Part shown: piece after piece, positions 9,801-16,907 of the stretch | Position numbering within the stretch: position 1 is the stretch's first letter | Layout of the letters: each line of letters starts with the position of its first letter | NCBI RefSeq assembly: GCF_000426225.1 | Contig: NZ_AUEY01000007.1 | Coordinates: 32,625 to 96,624 of the forward strand | DNA from: Desulforegula conservatrix Mb1Pa | GTDB lineage: Bacteria; Desulfobacterota; Desulfobacteria; Desulfobacterales; Desulforegulaceae | DNA length: 64,000 bases | Direction: 5' to 3' | Program-made: the position numbers and the translations under genes | Notes under the pieces: model-generated | What the model saw: the letters and a program-made list of their open reading frames with translations, nothing else | The model's database searches: none | Told to the model about the DNA's origin: nothing

Positions 9801-10862
9801 GCATGGATTTTTTTTATACCTTCCCGCCATAATTTCTGTAAGACTTGAAAGCTCGATCTTGTCGCCAACAGGTGTTCCTGCTCCGTGGCATTCAATAAAA
9901 TCAACGTCATGGGGATTCCATCCCGCGGCAGTATAAGCTGATTTCATTGCCCGCAACTGACCATTTGAATCAGGCGCGAGGAGATTTCCGCCCATATCAT
10001 TTGAAAGCCCTATGCCCCTGATAACGCCAAAAATCTTGTTTCCATCCTTGATTGCATCTTCAAGCCGCTTGAGCATTACAAGACCTGCGCCCTCACCTAC
10101 CACTAGTCCGTTGGCGTCTGCATCAAAAGGTCTGCAAGTGCCTGTCGGGGAAATTGCCTGGAGCTGGGTAAAACCGATCTGAGTATAAAGACAGTCAGGA
10201 CGCGATACGCCTCCTGCAATCATGACTTTAGCCCTGCCTGACGAGAGTTCGTCACATGCAAGTTTAATGGCATAGAGAGAAGATGCGCAGGCAGCGTCAA
10301 GAGTGAGTGTATAACCGCCAATACCAAGACTTTTTGCAGTAATTGATGCGGGGAATCCTGTCACTCTGGCTTCAAGGCAGTCAATGGTGTCTGGCAAAGT
10401 AGCATCAACCGGAGTATTCATTAATCTTGAACGAATCTCAGGCCAGATAAGCTTTCCTGTAAGTTTTGAAGAACCTTCCGTGGGAAGAGCAATTGCAGCA
10501 AGTATTATTCCTGTTTCCGGTTTTTCTTCATCTTTAAGCCTGAAGTCAGTAACAAGCTGACGTGCAGCATCAAGAACTATTTTATGGGATGGATCAAGCT
10601 TTGACAGTATTTCAGGATCAACTGAAAAACCTTCAGGAATAAATTCAAAACCTTCAATAAGCCCTGCCCGTCTTGAGCATGTCTTATCAAGCTCGTATTT
10701 ATCGGACATTACGCTTTCAGGCTTTGCCAGCCATCTTGAGGCTGGAATATCTTTAATCGCGCTTCTGCCGTTTTCAAGATTTGACCAGAACTGATTCAAA
10801 TTCAGAGCGTCAGGAAAGACGCATGACATACCTACAACCGCAACAGGTGAGAATTTATTCAT
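3864..10862 (-). CDS. Pfa3/PfaC-like PUFA-type polyketide synthase (KS-CLF-AT-DH-DH)
   Basis: This 2332-residue multidomain synthase resembles the KS-CLF-AT-DH subunit of bacterial polyunsaturated fatty acid synthases. KS occupies about 5-440, with Cys192 (LDAACASS), His326 (ECHGAGT) and His365 (STTGHM). A second KS-like domain (about 460-830) has lost the triad: the Cys position is Ser648 in SCDSAS, and the histidine positions read RSSGS and SVAGV. It is therefore a chain-length factor. AT spans about 985-1330 with GYSLGES (Ser1085). After a low-complexity linker, two double-hotdog dehydratase units follow, about 1550-1930 and 1970-2320. Each pairs a half without the histidine with a FabA-like half carrying His1830 (WFLTCHF) or His2229 (WFFKAHF). 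There is no ACP, ketoreductase or enoyl reductase, and no C-terminal acyltransferase. Partner subunits must be encoded elsewhere. Confidence 0.9.
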   Translation of the reverse strand: MNKFSPVAVVGMSCVFPDALNLNQFWSNLENGRSAIKDIPASRWLAKPESVMSDKYELDKTCSRRAGLIEGFEFIPEGFSVDPEILSKLDPSHKIVLDAARQLVTDFRLKDEEKPETGIILAAIALPTEGSSKLTGKLIWPEIRSRLMNTPVDATLPDTIDCLEARVTGFPASITAKSLGIGGYTLTLDAACASSLYAIKLACDELSSGRAKVMIAGGVSRPDCLYTQIGFTQLQAISPTGTCRPFDADANGLVVGEGAGLVMLKRLEDAIKDGNKIFGVIRGIGLSNDMGGNLLAPDSNGQLRAMKSAYTAAGWNPHDVDFIECHGAGTPVGDKIELSSLTEIMAGRYKKNPCRLGAVKSTTGHMLTAAGAAGFIKTLLSIHNKSFVPTFNHARHSSDSPLEKGLVKVQTKTENWEKSGQTRKAAISAFGFGGINGHILVEEYSADKAINHANKPQENKCKIAITGLGIKAGKIKGTDEFRDCVFKGISSLEKIQPERFKNISAVSSKTLTGNPLYEVSTYPGEFHIPPNEIPEILPQHILMLQAAKEAMISGGLSERKERPEMGGAIGIEFDYEATNYHLRWDLENRLKEWGFELQTEKDLEDFKNLVSPPLNANRTIGSLGSIIASRVAKEFRLGGPCFSVSCDSASGMKAVEIGVRSLQNGETDSFLAGAVDFTSDIRSVFIRNGLLKGDIPTSDCAAAIIMKRLDDAVKDGDTVYAVIDGIRSSASELYSMQKCLKEAGINHADLSLIERSSGSEVLAGAIGNDISGEASDNKLHNIHTALGSVAGVSGFSGAASGIVSIVKTAMSLKNDVLPPAPLLLKPGQNLGERYHLPAAPSFWFKNANDKKRHAAVFCDTHDNQSSVAILSEYQKKKDIFQSFRPNHGFFAISAPSESLLLEKLGDFERFISGNNSLMSEAAEIWSSNTGRITKNSSILVFVSSVKEKLLTLIAQAFKAVKEKTQLSISGPESVFYYPEKPKGKICFVYPGSGTHYPGMGRETGAAWPFVLEKLDLDNSCIKSWFSPEVFIPYRSDWGPGWEEDAAKNASSDMEKMIAGQVIHGYVMTKLLAGFGIKPEAVIGYSLGESAANFSTGAWPDPGEMFSRMQASPLFKTELAGKCLSTRKAWNIPEEADFEWVVALVNKPSEETLKEIGKYPLTRLLLVNTSTQCVIGGHKPQIESVIANLKTDAGFMEGVVTVHCDAASLSAEAYRNLHVFDVNPDPTVTYYSCFLGKSHEITKDSAADSILGQALHGFDYTKVINQAYEDGVRFFIEAGPGASCTRMIGQILSEKNHIAAAACVKGEDGTLTFLKLLARLAALGIFTDIDKLFSLKKERYIEDKKCGAKPIKISTSGHILPSSEDLKKFYKKKEKSSDYSKTDSDLDLGSAAEIIPQPRTANITKDKPAPELTVNANNFSDNYSGAVFIADDGMGYGESLEEEISPVAEIASMIAENSRAAAEAHSEFLDFSMKLQKSMADAVNLRADLIASSADDLFDDSFKIASSLNVLPTASGVKVHNPLLENDKKSTKANFSEAGIDKTPPAYDRDMCMEFAIGSAEKVLGPEFAPLDTYKARVRLPDEPLMLVDRIVLVDGEKNSMKSGRCVTEHDVLPGAWYLDGGRAPACISIEAGQADLFLCSYLGVDLRVKGERSYRLLDAKAQFHRPFPQPGDTIRYDIRIEKFIHQGDTWMFFFNFDGYIGNELMITMKNGCAGFFTPEEVNNSGGIVLTAEDLKPLPGNISPDYRPLVPMKKESLDENQIEALRNGNLEAAFGIDFKNKFLSKSLTLPSGKMKLVDRVLEIDPKGGRYGLGRILAEADIVPDAWFLTCHFVDDMVMPGTLMYECCCHTLRILTLRMGWITEKEDVFYGPVTDVGSVLKCRGPVTTETKKVLYEVDIKEIGYDPEPFVIADALMYADGRRIVSFRSMTMKIYGVTKNEIENIWDVKNIQPNAKPQVFTNDQIMECCMGEPSRAFGEKYRPWDSDMNPQRFIARLPKPPYLCMDRVVEADVTQWELKPAGWITAEFDIKPDSWYFRANRSKTMPFSFLLEAALQPCGWLAAYMGSALHGKEDLRFRNLGGTATQHREVFSNDSRLTMRSRLTRASKAGGMIIENFDMEVLENGEMVYSGSTSFGFFTKAALAAQAGITGETVWMPEEKDIEGNILENLPEFAPLFPEDSNFISFSGMALPAKTMRMFDRGLYVPGCGPEGLGIILGEKDVDPEEWFFKAHFHGDPVCPGSLGLESFIQLIKFAAFKIWPELEGKARFSDLLDDEHTWTYRGQILGHCKLVKIHGYITKIENDPVPLIKANGYLFVDGLCIYKMENFGVRLVKD

Positions 10863-11245
10863 AAAAATCCGATATATGTTTGGACTTCAGTCGAACTGGA
10901 ACCAGCATGGAACCGATTCTTCTGATATTGGCGATAAAATTATATGAAAATGCTTCAAAAATTTATAACTGACGTCGTGTCTACAGGCAAGAAACGCGTG
11001 ATTAAAGGAAATTATTTTACATTGAGGACATTGTTATGTCGAATTACCTAAATGGATTTTGCTAATACTTGCAAAATAAAAGCAGCTGGCAAGCTTTTGA
11101 AGGTTTCTAAAATCCCGATTCCCTTCATTCCTAAGGGGCGTGTCCCGATGAAAACCGGAATCCAAAAACAGCTGAAAGTATCGCATGCCGGATCAAGTCC
11201 GGCATGACAGTAACATGACTTAATATGTTTGTCTGTTTTAAATCA
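10863..11245. other. Intergenic stretch upstream of the megasynthase
   Basis: No convincing gene is present in these 383 bases. On the minus strand a TATAAT hexamer (10944-10939) could be the -10 of the synthase promoter, but the expected -35 position is poor. The right part holds a MITE-family fragment (11128-11213). Confidence 0.4.
11128..11213. repeat. MITE-family fragment A
   Basis: Segments GGGGCGTGTCCCGATGAAAA and GCATGCCGGATCAAGTCCGG, followed by CATGACAG, match other intergenic copies (for example 15617-15774 and 23829-23968). The terminal inverted repeats are not preserved here. Confidence 0.6.
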
Positions 11246-12379
11246 TCACAACTGGGCGGCAATCCTTGATCCCAAGAATTTATAAACAGAAGAAGCCTTG
11301 TACTCCGGCGTGCTCTTAAGCCAAGGCGTCTGGGCTATAATTTTTTTCATATCATCATAACCATGTTCGGCTCTTTTGCTTATGGATGATCTCGAAAACT
11401 CGCAATCCTTGGTTGAGATTTCAAATTCGGGTGGGTCATAAACAACGTGTATAACGTCAAATCTGGAATCTGCCGTATACTCTTTGATCTCTTTAAGTAC
11501 AGGATCATTTTTCAGATCTTGCGGAAGAAGCTCATACACATGCCCCAGGGCTTTGGCGAGGTTATGACGTTTGGATATATGGACAAGGTTATGAGCGGAT
11601 CTGCTTGTATACATAATATCTTTGGATCTTATTGTTACTTCATCGAGATTAGCCGGTTCTTTGCCTATGGGATTGAAAAGATCTATCATGAATACGAGGG
11701 TGTCCATAGCTGGCTTTGCGTTGAATATACCATCAACAGGAGTATTTGAAACACATCCTCCATCCCAGTAAAGATCTCCGTCAATAACAGTGCCGGGAAA
11801 ACCAGGAGGCATAGACCCACTTGCCACAACATGCTCAGGCTCTATTTTCATATGAGCAGAATCAAAATATACAAGCTCTCCATCTTTAACTCTTACTGAT
11901 CCAAGAATGAGCCTTGTTTTTCCGGAATTTATTCTTTTGAAATCTAAAAACTTACCAAGATTTTCAAGTATTGGAGTCGTGTCATAATAGCTTGTGGCCT
12001 CCACAGTTCCATCCTGATGAAATTGAGGCGCTGGGACTCTGGGAGTAAAAAAATTGGGCTGGCCAAAAATAAAACCTTGTAAAGACGACATCTTGTTGTG
12101 CATCACTTCCATTTTAAGGTCAGCATCCGCTAAAATTGGAACATCAGGCCATGAAATGGCTTCCCAGAATTCGTTAAGCTTTGCCAGCCTGTTTTCAGGG
12201 TCGTTTCCTGCTATTATTGCTGCCGTAAAAGCGCCTATAGATATTCCAGAAACAAGATCAGGTTTAAATCCGGCTTCATGCATGGCCTTGTAAGCCCCAA
12301 TATGATAGGCGCCGAGTGATCCTCCTCCCTGGCATGCGAGGGCTATTCTTTTATAGTCGTGGGATTTATCATTTTTCAT
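11246..12379 (-). CDS. Patatin-like phospholipase with DUF3734-type C-terminus
   Basis: This 377-residue cytoplasmic lipid acyl hydrolase has an oxyanion loop, GGGSLGAYHIGAYKA, at residues 18-32. The serine nucleophile is Ser47 in GISIGA (GxSxG) and the aspartate of the Ser-Asp dyad lies in DGGCVSNTPV. The C-terminal 120 residues (from about MIDLFNPIGKEP onward) fit the DUF3734 extension often joined to this patatin type. AAGGAGG lies upstream of the ATG with good spacing. The gene is transcribed in the same direction as the megasynthase behind it but is separated by 383 bases. Involvement in the same lipid pathway is possible but unproven. Confidence 0.88.
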   Translation of the reverse strand: MKNDKSHDYKRIALACQGGGSLGAYHIGAYKAMHEAGFKPDLVSGISIGAFTAAIIAGNDPENRLAKLNEFWEAISWPDVPILADADLKMEVMHNKMSSLQGFIFGQPNFFTPRVPAPQFHQDGTVEATSYYDTTPILENLGKFLDFKRINSGKTRLILGSVRVKDGELVYFDSAHMKIEPEHVVASGSMPPGFPGTVIDGDLYWDGGCVSNTPVDGIFNAKPAMDTLVFMIDLFNPIGKEPANLDEVTIRSKDIMYTSRSAHNLVHISKRHNLAKALGHVYELLPQDLKNDPVLKEIKEYTADSRFDVIHVVYDPPEFEISTKDCEFSRSSISKRAEHGYDDMKKIIAQTPWLKSTPEYKASSVYKFLGSRIAAQL

Positions 12380-12875
12380 TGGGCCTCCTTAGAATGGGAA
12401 ATATGTGGGTTGGGTTTATAGAAATGGGATTTACGATAAGAAACTGCAGTTATTATGATTGTCACAAATAAGAATTCCAGCAATAGCCGTTGATTGGAAA
12501 ATCCATTTATAGACGTAGAAGTAATGCTGATTGTTTTTGGCTGTGTTCCCCTTAGATGTTGAAAAGCGAAAGAACAAACCTTTTTGTAATTCTGGATCTT
12601 GGGGAACTTGTTGCAATAAGACGCGAATGTCCTAAAGTTGTGTTTACGCTGTTTACTTACCTGAAAATTTTTGCTGAGCTTTTTTAAAAAGCGACCAACT
12701 GTAGTAGCAGGCCTTTGAACACCTTAAAAATCGGCTTTTTTTGACGGCAGATTAGCCATGCAAACCAACGAACTCTTCATTCAAATTTGAAATTAAGTAT
12801 GCCTGCTCATTCTTTTCGACTTTATCAAAATTATAGCAGCTTAAAAGTTATTAACAAAGTATTAATGTGTTTTTT
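12380..12875. other. Intergenic stretch with degenerate repeat remnants
   Basis: These 496 AT-rich bases hold no gene I can support. A degenerate copy of the hairpin-rich element lies at 12536-12690: it starts GGCTGTGTTCCCC and ends with a GAGCTTTTTTAAAAAGCGACC hairpin segment, in inverted order relative to part of the other copies. Confidence 0.4.
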
Positions 12876-14057
12876 TTAATCAATTGGATCCACTGCATTC
12901 AGAATCCCTTTTGTAATGGCATCGGCGGCAAGCATTCCTTTTTCACTGAGAATCAGTCTGCCTGAATCAATAAAGGCAAAACCATCAGATTCATAAAAAT
13001 CAATCAATGGTTTAATTGCTTTTTCAATATCGGAATCAAACTTATCTTTGAATAGTTTTAAATCAAGGCCTGATATTGTTCTGAGAGCCAAAAAAATGGT
13101 TTCGGTCATCAGCTCTTCCTTACTAAGGATTTCCTCACCTGAAATAGCAAGCCTTCCACTTGCCAAGTCGGATATCCAGCTTTTTAATCCCCTTTGATTC
13201 CACCACCTTCTTTTCCCGTCGAAACTGTGGGCTGCAGGCCCAAAACCTAAATATGGATCATGGCTCCAGTATTTCATATTATGACGGGAATAATAATGAT
13301 TATTTTTTTCTTTGACCCTGCCGAAATTTGATATCTCGTATCTCTTGTAGCCTAATTGCGCCAATGTTTCCCCTGCATCGATGAACATCTGGGCGACGTC
13401 ATCGTCACTTAAAGGAGATATTATACCTTTGGACATTGAAGCAAAAAAAGGAGTCCCTTCCTCATATGTAAGGCTGTAGCATGAAATATGCTCAGGCCTG
13501 AATTCTGAGGCCTGGTAAAGATCATTTTTCAGGTCATTTGGCGTCTGTCCAGGAATTCCAAAAATAATATCAAGCCCTATATTACCAAAACCGGCTATTC
13601 GGGAGATTTCAAGAGCCTCCTTGGCCTGTTTTGAGGAATGTATCCTTCCAAGAATCCTCAGATTGGAGTCATTGAAAGACTGAACGCCAAAATTGATCCT
13701 GTTTATTCCTGAATCGAGAAAAATCTTAAGGTCTGCCTTTTTGAGTGCGCCCGGATTTGCCTCAATGGTAATTTCACTTTCCGGTGATATCCTGAAATAA
13801 CGTTGAAGTGTTTCCATGACAGAAGAGATCCTTGCCCCACCAAGCAAGGATGGAGTGCCCCCTCCAAAATATATGGAATCGACACAAGTGCCATTAATTG
13901 AATAAATATTTGAATGCATACTTATTTCAATTTCAAGAGCTGATATGTAATCATCAAAAAGGGAAAGGTCGGTTTCAGAATAAAAATCGCAATAAAGACA
14001 TTTATTCAGACAAAAGGGTACATGAACATAAATCCCCAGTTTTTTTTCATTTACCAA
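12876..14057 (-). CDS. hemW: HemW, radical SAM heme chaperone
   Basis: This 393-residue protein carries the radical SAM motif CLNKCLYCDF with Cys16, Cys20 and Cys23 (CX3CX2C), the glycine-rich YFGGGTPSLL motif, and the HemW-type sequences INFGVQSF and GFGPAAHSF. HemW binds heme and delivers it to target proteins; it lacks the extra cysteines and N-terminal region of true HemN coproporphyrinogen oxidases. The only usable start is TTG at 14057, with a weak ribosome-binding site, and the conserved sequence begins eight residues later, so the frame cannot start much further downstream. It is a stand-alone gene. Confidence 0.88.
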   Translation of the reverse strand: MVNEKKLGIYVHVPFCLNKCLYCDFYSETDLSLFDDYISALEIEISMHSNIYSINGTCVDSIYFGGGTPSLLGGARISSVMETLQRYFRISPESEITIEANPGALKKADLKIFLDSGINRINFGVQSFNDSNLRILGRIHSSKQAKEALEISRIAGFGNIGLDIIFGIPGQTPNDLKNDLYQASEFRPEHISCYSLTYEEGTPFFASMSKGIISPLSDDDVAQMFIDAGETLAQLGYKRYEISNFGRVKEKNNHYYSRHNMKYWSHDPYLGFGPAAHSFDGKRRWWNQRGLKSWISDLASGRLAISGEEILSKEELMTETIFLALRTISGLDLKLFKDKFDSDIEKAIKPLIDFYESDGFAFIDSGRLILSEKGMLAADAITKGILNAVDPID

Positions 14058-14139
14058 AATAATAAGTCTCGTAAAAAGTGTTCAAAGTCATGAAAAGGGT
14101 AGCTATCTGTTTTAAGTAGCTGATATTTTAATAATTTTT

Positions 14140-14272
14140 ATGGAGTCGCAAAAAGACCAATAAGGCATCATCGTCATGCCGGACTTAATCCGGCATCCAG
14201 TATTTTAAATTTTTTCTGGATTCCTACATGCGCCGGAATGACTGAAATCGGATTTCTTGCGACCTTGTCAAA
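14140..14272. repeat. MITE-family copy B
   Basis: This about 133-bp copy has degenerate ends: GGAGTCGCAAAAAG on the left and TTCTTGCGACCTTGTCAA on the right. The core is CATGCCGGACTTAATCCGGC, CTGGATTCC and GCGCCGGAATGAC. It lies between hemW and the next radical SAM gene. Confidence 0.7.
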
Positions 14273-14344
14273 TAGTTAGTTCTAAAAAAAAGCACGACAA
14301 GCAATAAACTCTGCCGGGTTCCTCTTAAAACCTGTCAACAGGCT

Positions 14345-15502
14345 TTAAATAAATCTTTTCATCAGCTCTGTGATGGCGTCATCAACAGTATCTGGCGTAA
14401 CCTCGAATCTTGTACAAAGTTCCTCTGCCTGCTGTCTCATACCCGGGTTTTTCATATCTGCTATTCCATGGAAAAGGCCTATTCTTCTGCCTATCTGATA
14501 AACCATTTTATCTTGCGGAGGCATATCAAGGAAGGCATCAATAATTCCGAGCATCTTTGCCTTATCTTCCGGGAAATGGCCCTGAACGTCTTCAAACAAA
14601 TTCAAAATATGATCGCTGGCAAGATAACTGTCAATACCTTCAATTTTTTCAAGAAACAGCCTTAATTCCCTGGCCACGGTCAAATCGCTGCATTTTACAA
14701 AAACGCCATTTGACCAGTCATCAAAAAGCTCCACATGATTGGGTATCGCAAGGGTTCTGAGTCTTATAAAATCCGGATTTATCTGATTCAGGGCATCTGC
14801 GGATTCCAGTGCATGCTCTTTAGAAAGATCTTCCCCCCCAAGTCCAGGCATTATGTATTCTGAAAGCTCAATGCCCGCTTTTTTAACCTTTTGACCTGCA
14901 CTGACATGATCGGCCTTTGTTACTCCTTTTTTTACCTTTGCAAGAACCTTGTCAGAACCCGACTCCATGCCGATATGTATACGATTAAGCCCTGTTTCTG
15001 CCATAAGTTTAAGGTCATCATCACTTATCCTTGCAACTGTGTGGCTTCTTGCATAGGAAGTTATTCTTGAAACCCAGGGAAAAACAATTTTCAGATGTTT
15101 TAAGACATCAATCAGATCTGCTGGCTTAAGTATCAGGCTATTGGCATCCTGAAGAAAAATGGATTCCATACCGTATCTGTGCCATTGAAGAGCAGCCTGG
15201 AATGCCTGGACTTCGTTGTAGGGAACTTCATTTGCAATTCGGTTGAGCCTGGATCTTGAGCCATGCACACTCCCGGAAGATTCAACGATTTCGTTAACGT
15301 ATTTTGAAACCATGTCTATGTCTTTAATTACATGCTCAACAGGTCGCAAAGAAAATTTTTCGCCTTTGTAAACAGGGCAGAAACTGCATCTGTTCCAGGG
15401 GCAGTTCCTCGTTACACGTATAAGAAGACTGGTCGCCTCACTTGGAGGGCGGATAGGTCCCTGTTCAAATCCCTGATATCTTTCATTTTCAATATTAGCC
15501 AT
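14345..15502 (-). CDS. Radical SAM protein of unknown substrate
   Basis: This 385-residue protein has a radical SAM barrel. The cluster motif is NCPWNRCSFCPVYKG with Cys34, Cys39 and Cys42, that is CX4CX2C rather than the usual CX3CX2C. Later segments IHIGMESGSDKVL and IMPGLGGE fit the SAM-binding strands. I see no extra cluster-binding cysteine set or B12 domain, and the C-terminal 100 residues are helical with no recognisable domain. The substrate is unknown. The ATG is preceded only by weak ribosome-binding sequence. HemW lies downstream but the 287-base gap holds a repeat, so an operon is doubtful. Confidence 0.8.
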   Translation of the reverse strand: MANIENERYQGFEQGPIRPPSEATSLLIRVTRNCPWNRCSFCPVYKGEKFSLRPVEHVIKDIDMVSKYVNEIVESSGSVHGSRSRLNRIANEVPYNEVQAFQAALQWHRYGMESIFLQDANSLILKPADLIDVLKHLKIVFPWVSRITSYARSHTVARISDDDLKLMAETGLNRIHIGMESGSDKVLAKVKKGVTKADHVSAGQKVKKAGIELSEYIMPGLGGEDLSKEHALESADALNQINPDFIRLRTLAIPNHVELFDDWSNGVFVKCSDLTVARELRLFLEKIEGIDSYLASDHILNLFEDVQGHFPEDKAKMLGIIDAFLDMPPQDKMVYQIGRRIGLFHGIADMKNPGMRQQAEELCTRFEVTPDTVDDAITELMKRFI

Positions 15503-15867
15503 ATATATCCGTTTTTACCCGTAAAAATATTATTGTGGTTATTAATATAAGGGCATTGCCGATGTCCTTCAAGATCCGCAGCAACCTGAAATAAAAACAT
15601 GTTTTTGTATAATAATGACAAATTAGCAAAAAAGTCCGATTATCTTCATTCTGGCGGGGCCTGCCCTTGTAAAAACTGGGAGCCTGAATCCAGAAGTACC
15701 TGAAAATACAAAGATGCCGTACCAAGTCCAGCATGACGCGAAAGCCATTTTTCGGCTTTTTGCAATTCTATCAATAATGATTTCCATAAAAATAAATACA
15801 ATATCTGCTGGAAATCATCTTTCAATACTGGTAACAGATTACTTAAAAGCATGAAAGATTTAGATTT
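15503..15867. other. Divergent intergenic region with MITE copy C
   Basis: These 365 bases separate the leftward radical SAM gene from the rightward mltG. No gene is supported. A MITE-family copy occupies 15617-15774, leaving about 110 and 90 bases for the two divergent promoters, which I could not pin down. Confidence 0.45.
15617..15774. repeat. MITE-family copy C
   Basis: This copy starts GACAAATTAGC, then AAAAAAGTCCGATT, and ends GGCTTTTTGCAATTCTATCAA. It belongs to the subfamily with the insert GGGGCCTGCCCTTGTAAAAA, GGGAGCCTGAATCCAG and GAAAATACAAAGATGCCG. Confidence 0.7.
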
Positions 15868-16905
15868 ATGAAATTTATAAAAAAAGATTTGATTAAAAAA
15901 GCACTCGTCCTGTCAGCAGTATCAGCTGTTATTATATTAATAATTGCTGCCGCCTTGTTTTTTGGCGTTAAATACTATTCAAAAATTCCTTATTCAGAAT
16001 CAGAAGAAACAGTAATTGTCGATATTCAGCCTGGCACAGGACTGGTCAAGACATCTGCCCTGCTTAAGCAAAAAGATCTGATCAAATCTCCCCTTATCTT
16101 TAAGGCCTACACGGTGATGATCGGTTTTGATAAAAAGATAAGGGCCGGCGAATATGAGCTCAGAAAAAACATGTCAGCGTCAGAAATACTAACTATTCTA
16201 GCCGAAGGCAGAGTCAAGCTTTATAAAATTGTTATTCCTGAAGGGTACGCCCTATCGCAGATTGCTCTTATAGTTGAAGCATCCGGGCTTTCTGACAAAA
16301 AAAGCTTTATGGAATCTGCCACTGACAGGGAATTTATTAGAAGTCTTGGAATTAAAGCAGATTCAATTGAAGGCTATCTTTTCCCCGAGACCTATCTGTT
16401 TCCCAAAAAAACAAGTCCTCAAAAAATTATAAAAACGATGGTGGCCGGTCTTTTTAAAATTTACACTCCTGATTTTTTCAAAAAAAGTGAGCAGATGGGG
16501 CTATCCCTTCACGAAACCCTCACCCTTGCGTCAATTATTGAAAAAGAGACTGGCAGTGCGGATGAAAGACCAATCATATCATCGGTTTTTCACAACAGAC
16601 TCAAAATTGGCATGAGGCTCGAGACTGATCCCACCGTTATATACGGAATAAATAATTTTGATGGTAATCTGACAAGGAAAGATCTTGAGACGCCTACTCC
16701 ATATAATACATATATTATAAACGGGCTTCCGCCTGGTCCGATAGCAAGCCCCGGTGAATCAGCAATTAAAGCCGCACTCTACCCTGCTGACACAAAATAT
16801 CTTTATTTTGTGTCAAAAAATGATTCGACCCATCATTTTTCAGAAAATTACAAGGAACATCAGAACGCCGTAAGGCAGTATCAGTTGAGAAGAAAACAGG
16901 ACTAA
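15868..16905 (+). CDS. mltG: MltG endolytic murein transglycosylase
   Basis: This 345-residue inner-membrane protein has one N-terminal transmembrane helix (about residues 11-34) and a periplasmic YceG domain. The LysM-like part includes IVIPEGYALSQIA. The catalytic glutamate is Glu225 in LASIIEKETG, followed by SVFHNRLKIGMRLETDPTVI, the family signature. MltG cuts nascent glycan strands and is thought to set their length. The stop is two bases before the nagZ start, so the two murein genes form an operon. Confidence 0.95.
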   Translation: MKFIKKDLIKKALVLSAVSAVIILIIAAALFFGVKYYSKIPYSESEETVIVDIQPGTGLVKTSALLKQKDLIKSPLIFKAYTVMIGFDKKIRAGEYELRKNMSASEILTILAEGRVKLYKIVIPEGYALSQIALIVEASGLSDKKSFMESATDREFIRSLGIKADSIEGYLFPETYLFPKKTSPQKIIKTMVAGLFKIYTPDFFKKSEQMGLSLHETLTLASIIEKETGSADERPIISSVFHNRLKIGMRLETDPTVIYGINNFDGNLTRKDLETPTPYNTYIINGLPPGPIASPGESAIKAALYPADTKYLYFVSKNDSTHHFSENYKEHQNAVRQYQLRRKQD

Positions 16906-16907
16906 AA

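Noticed and set aside
12431..12616. Leftward 61-codon frame after the patatin gene
   Set aside because: It lacks a ribosome-binding site and any recognisable pattern, and overlaps the degenerate repeat at 12536-12690.
15495..15852. Overlapping leftward small frames between the radical SAM gene and mltG
   Set aside because: They fall in a MITE copy and the divergent promoter region, and have no coding character.
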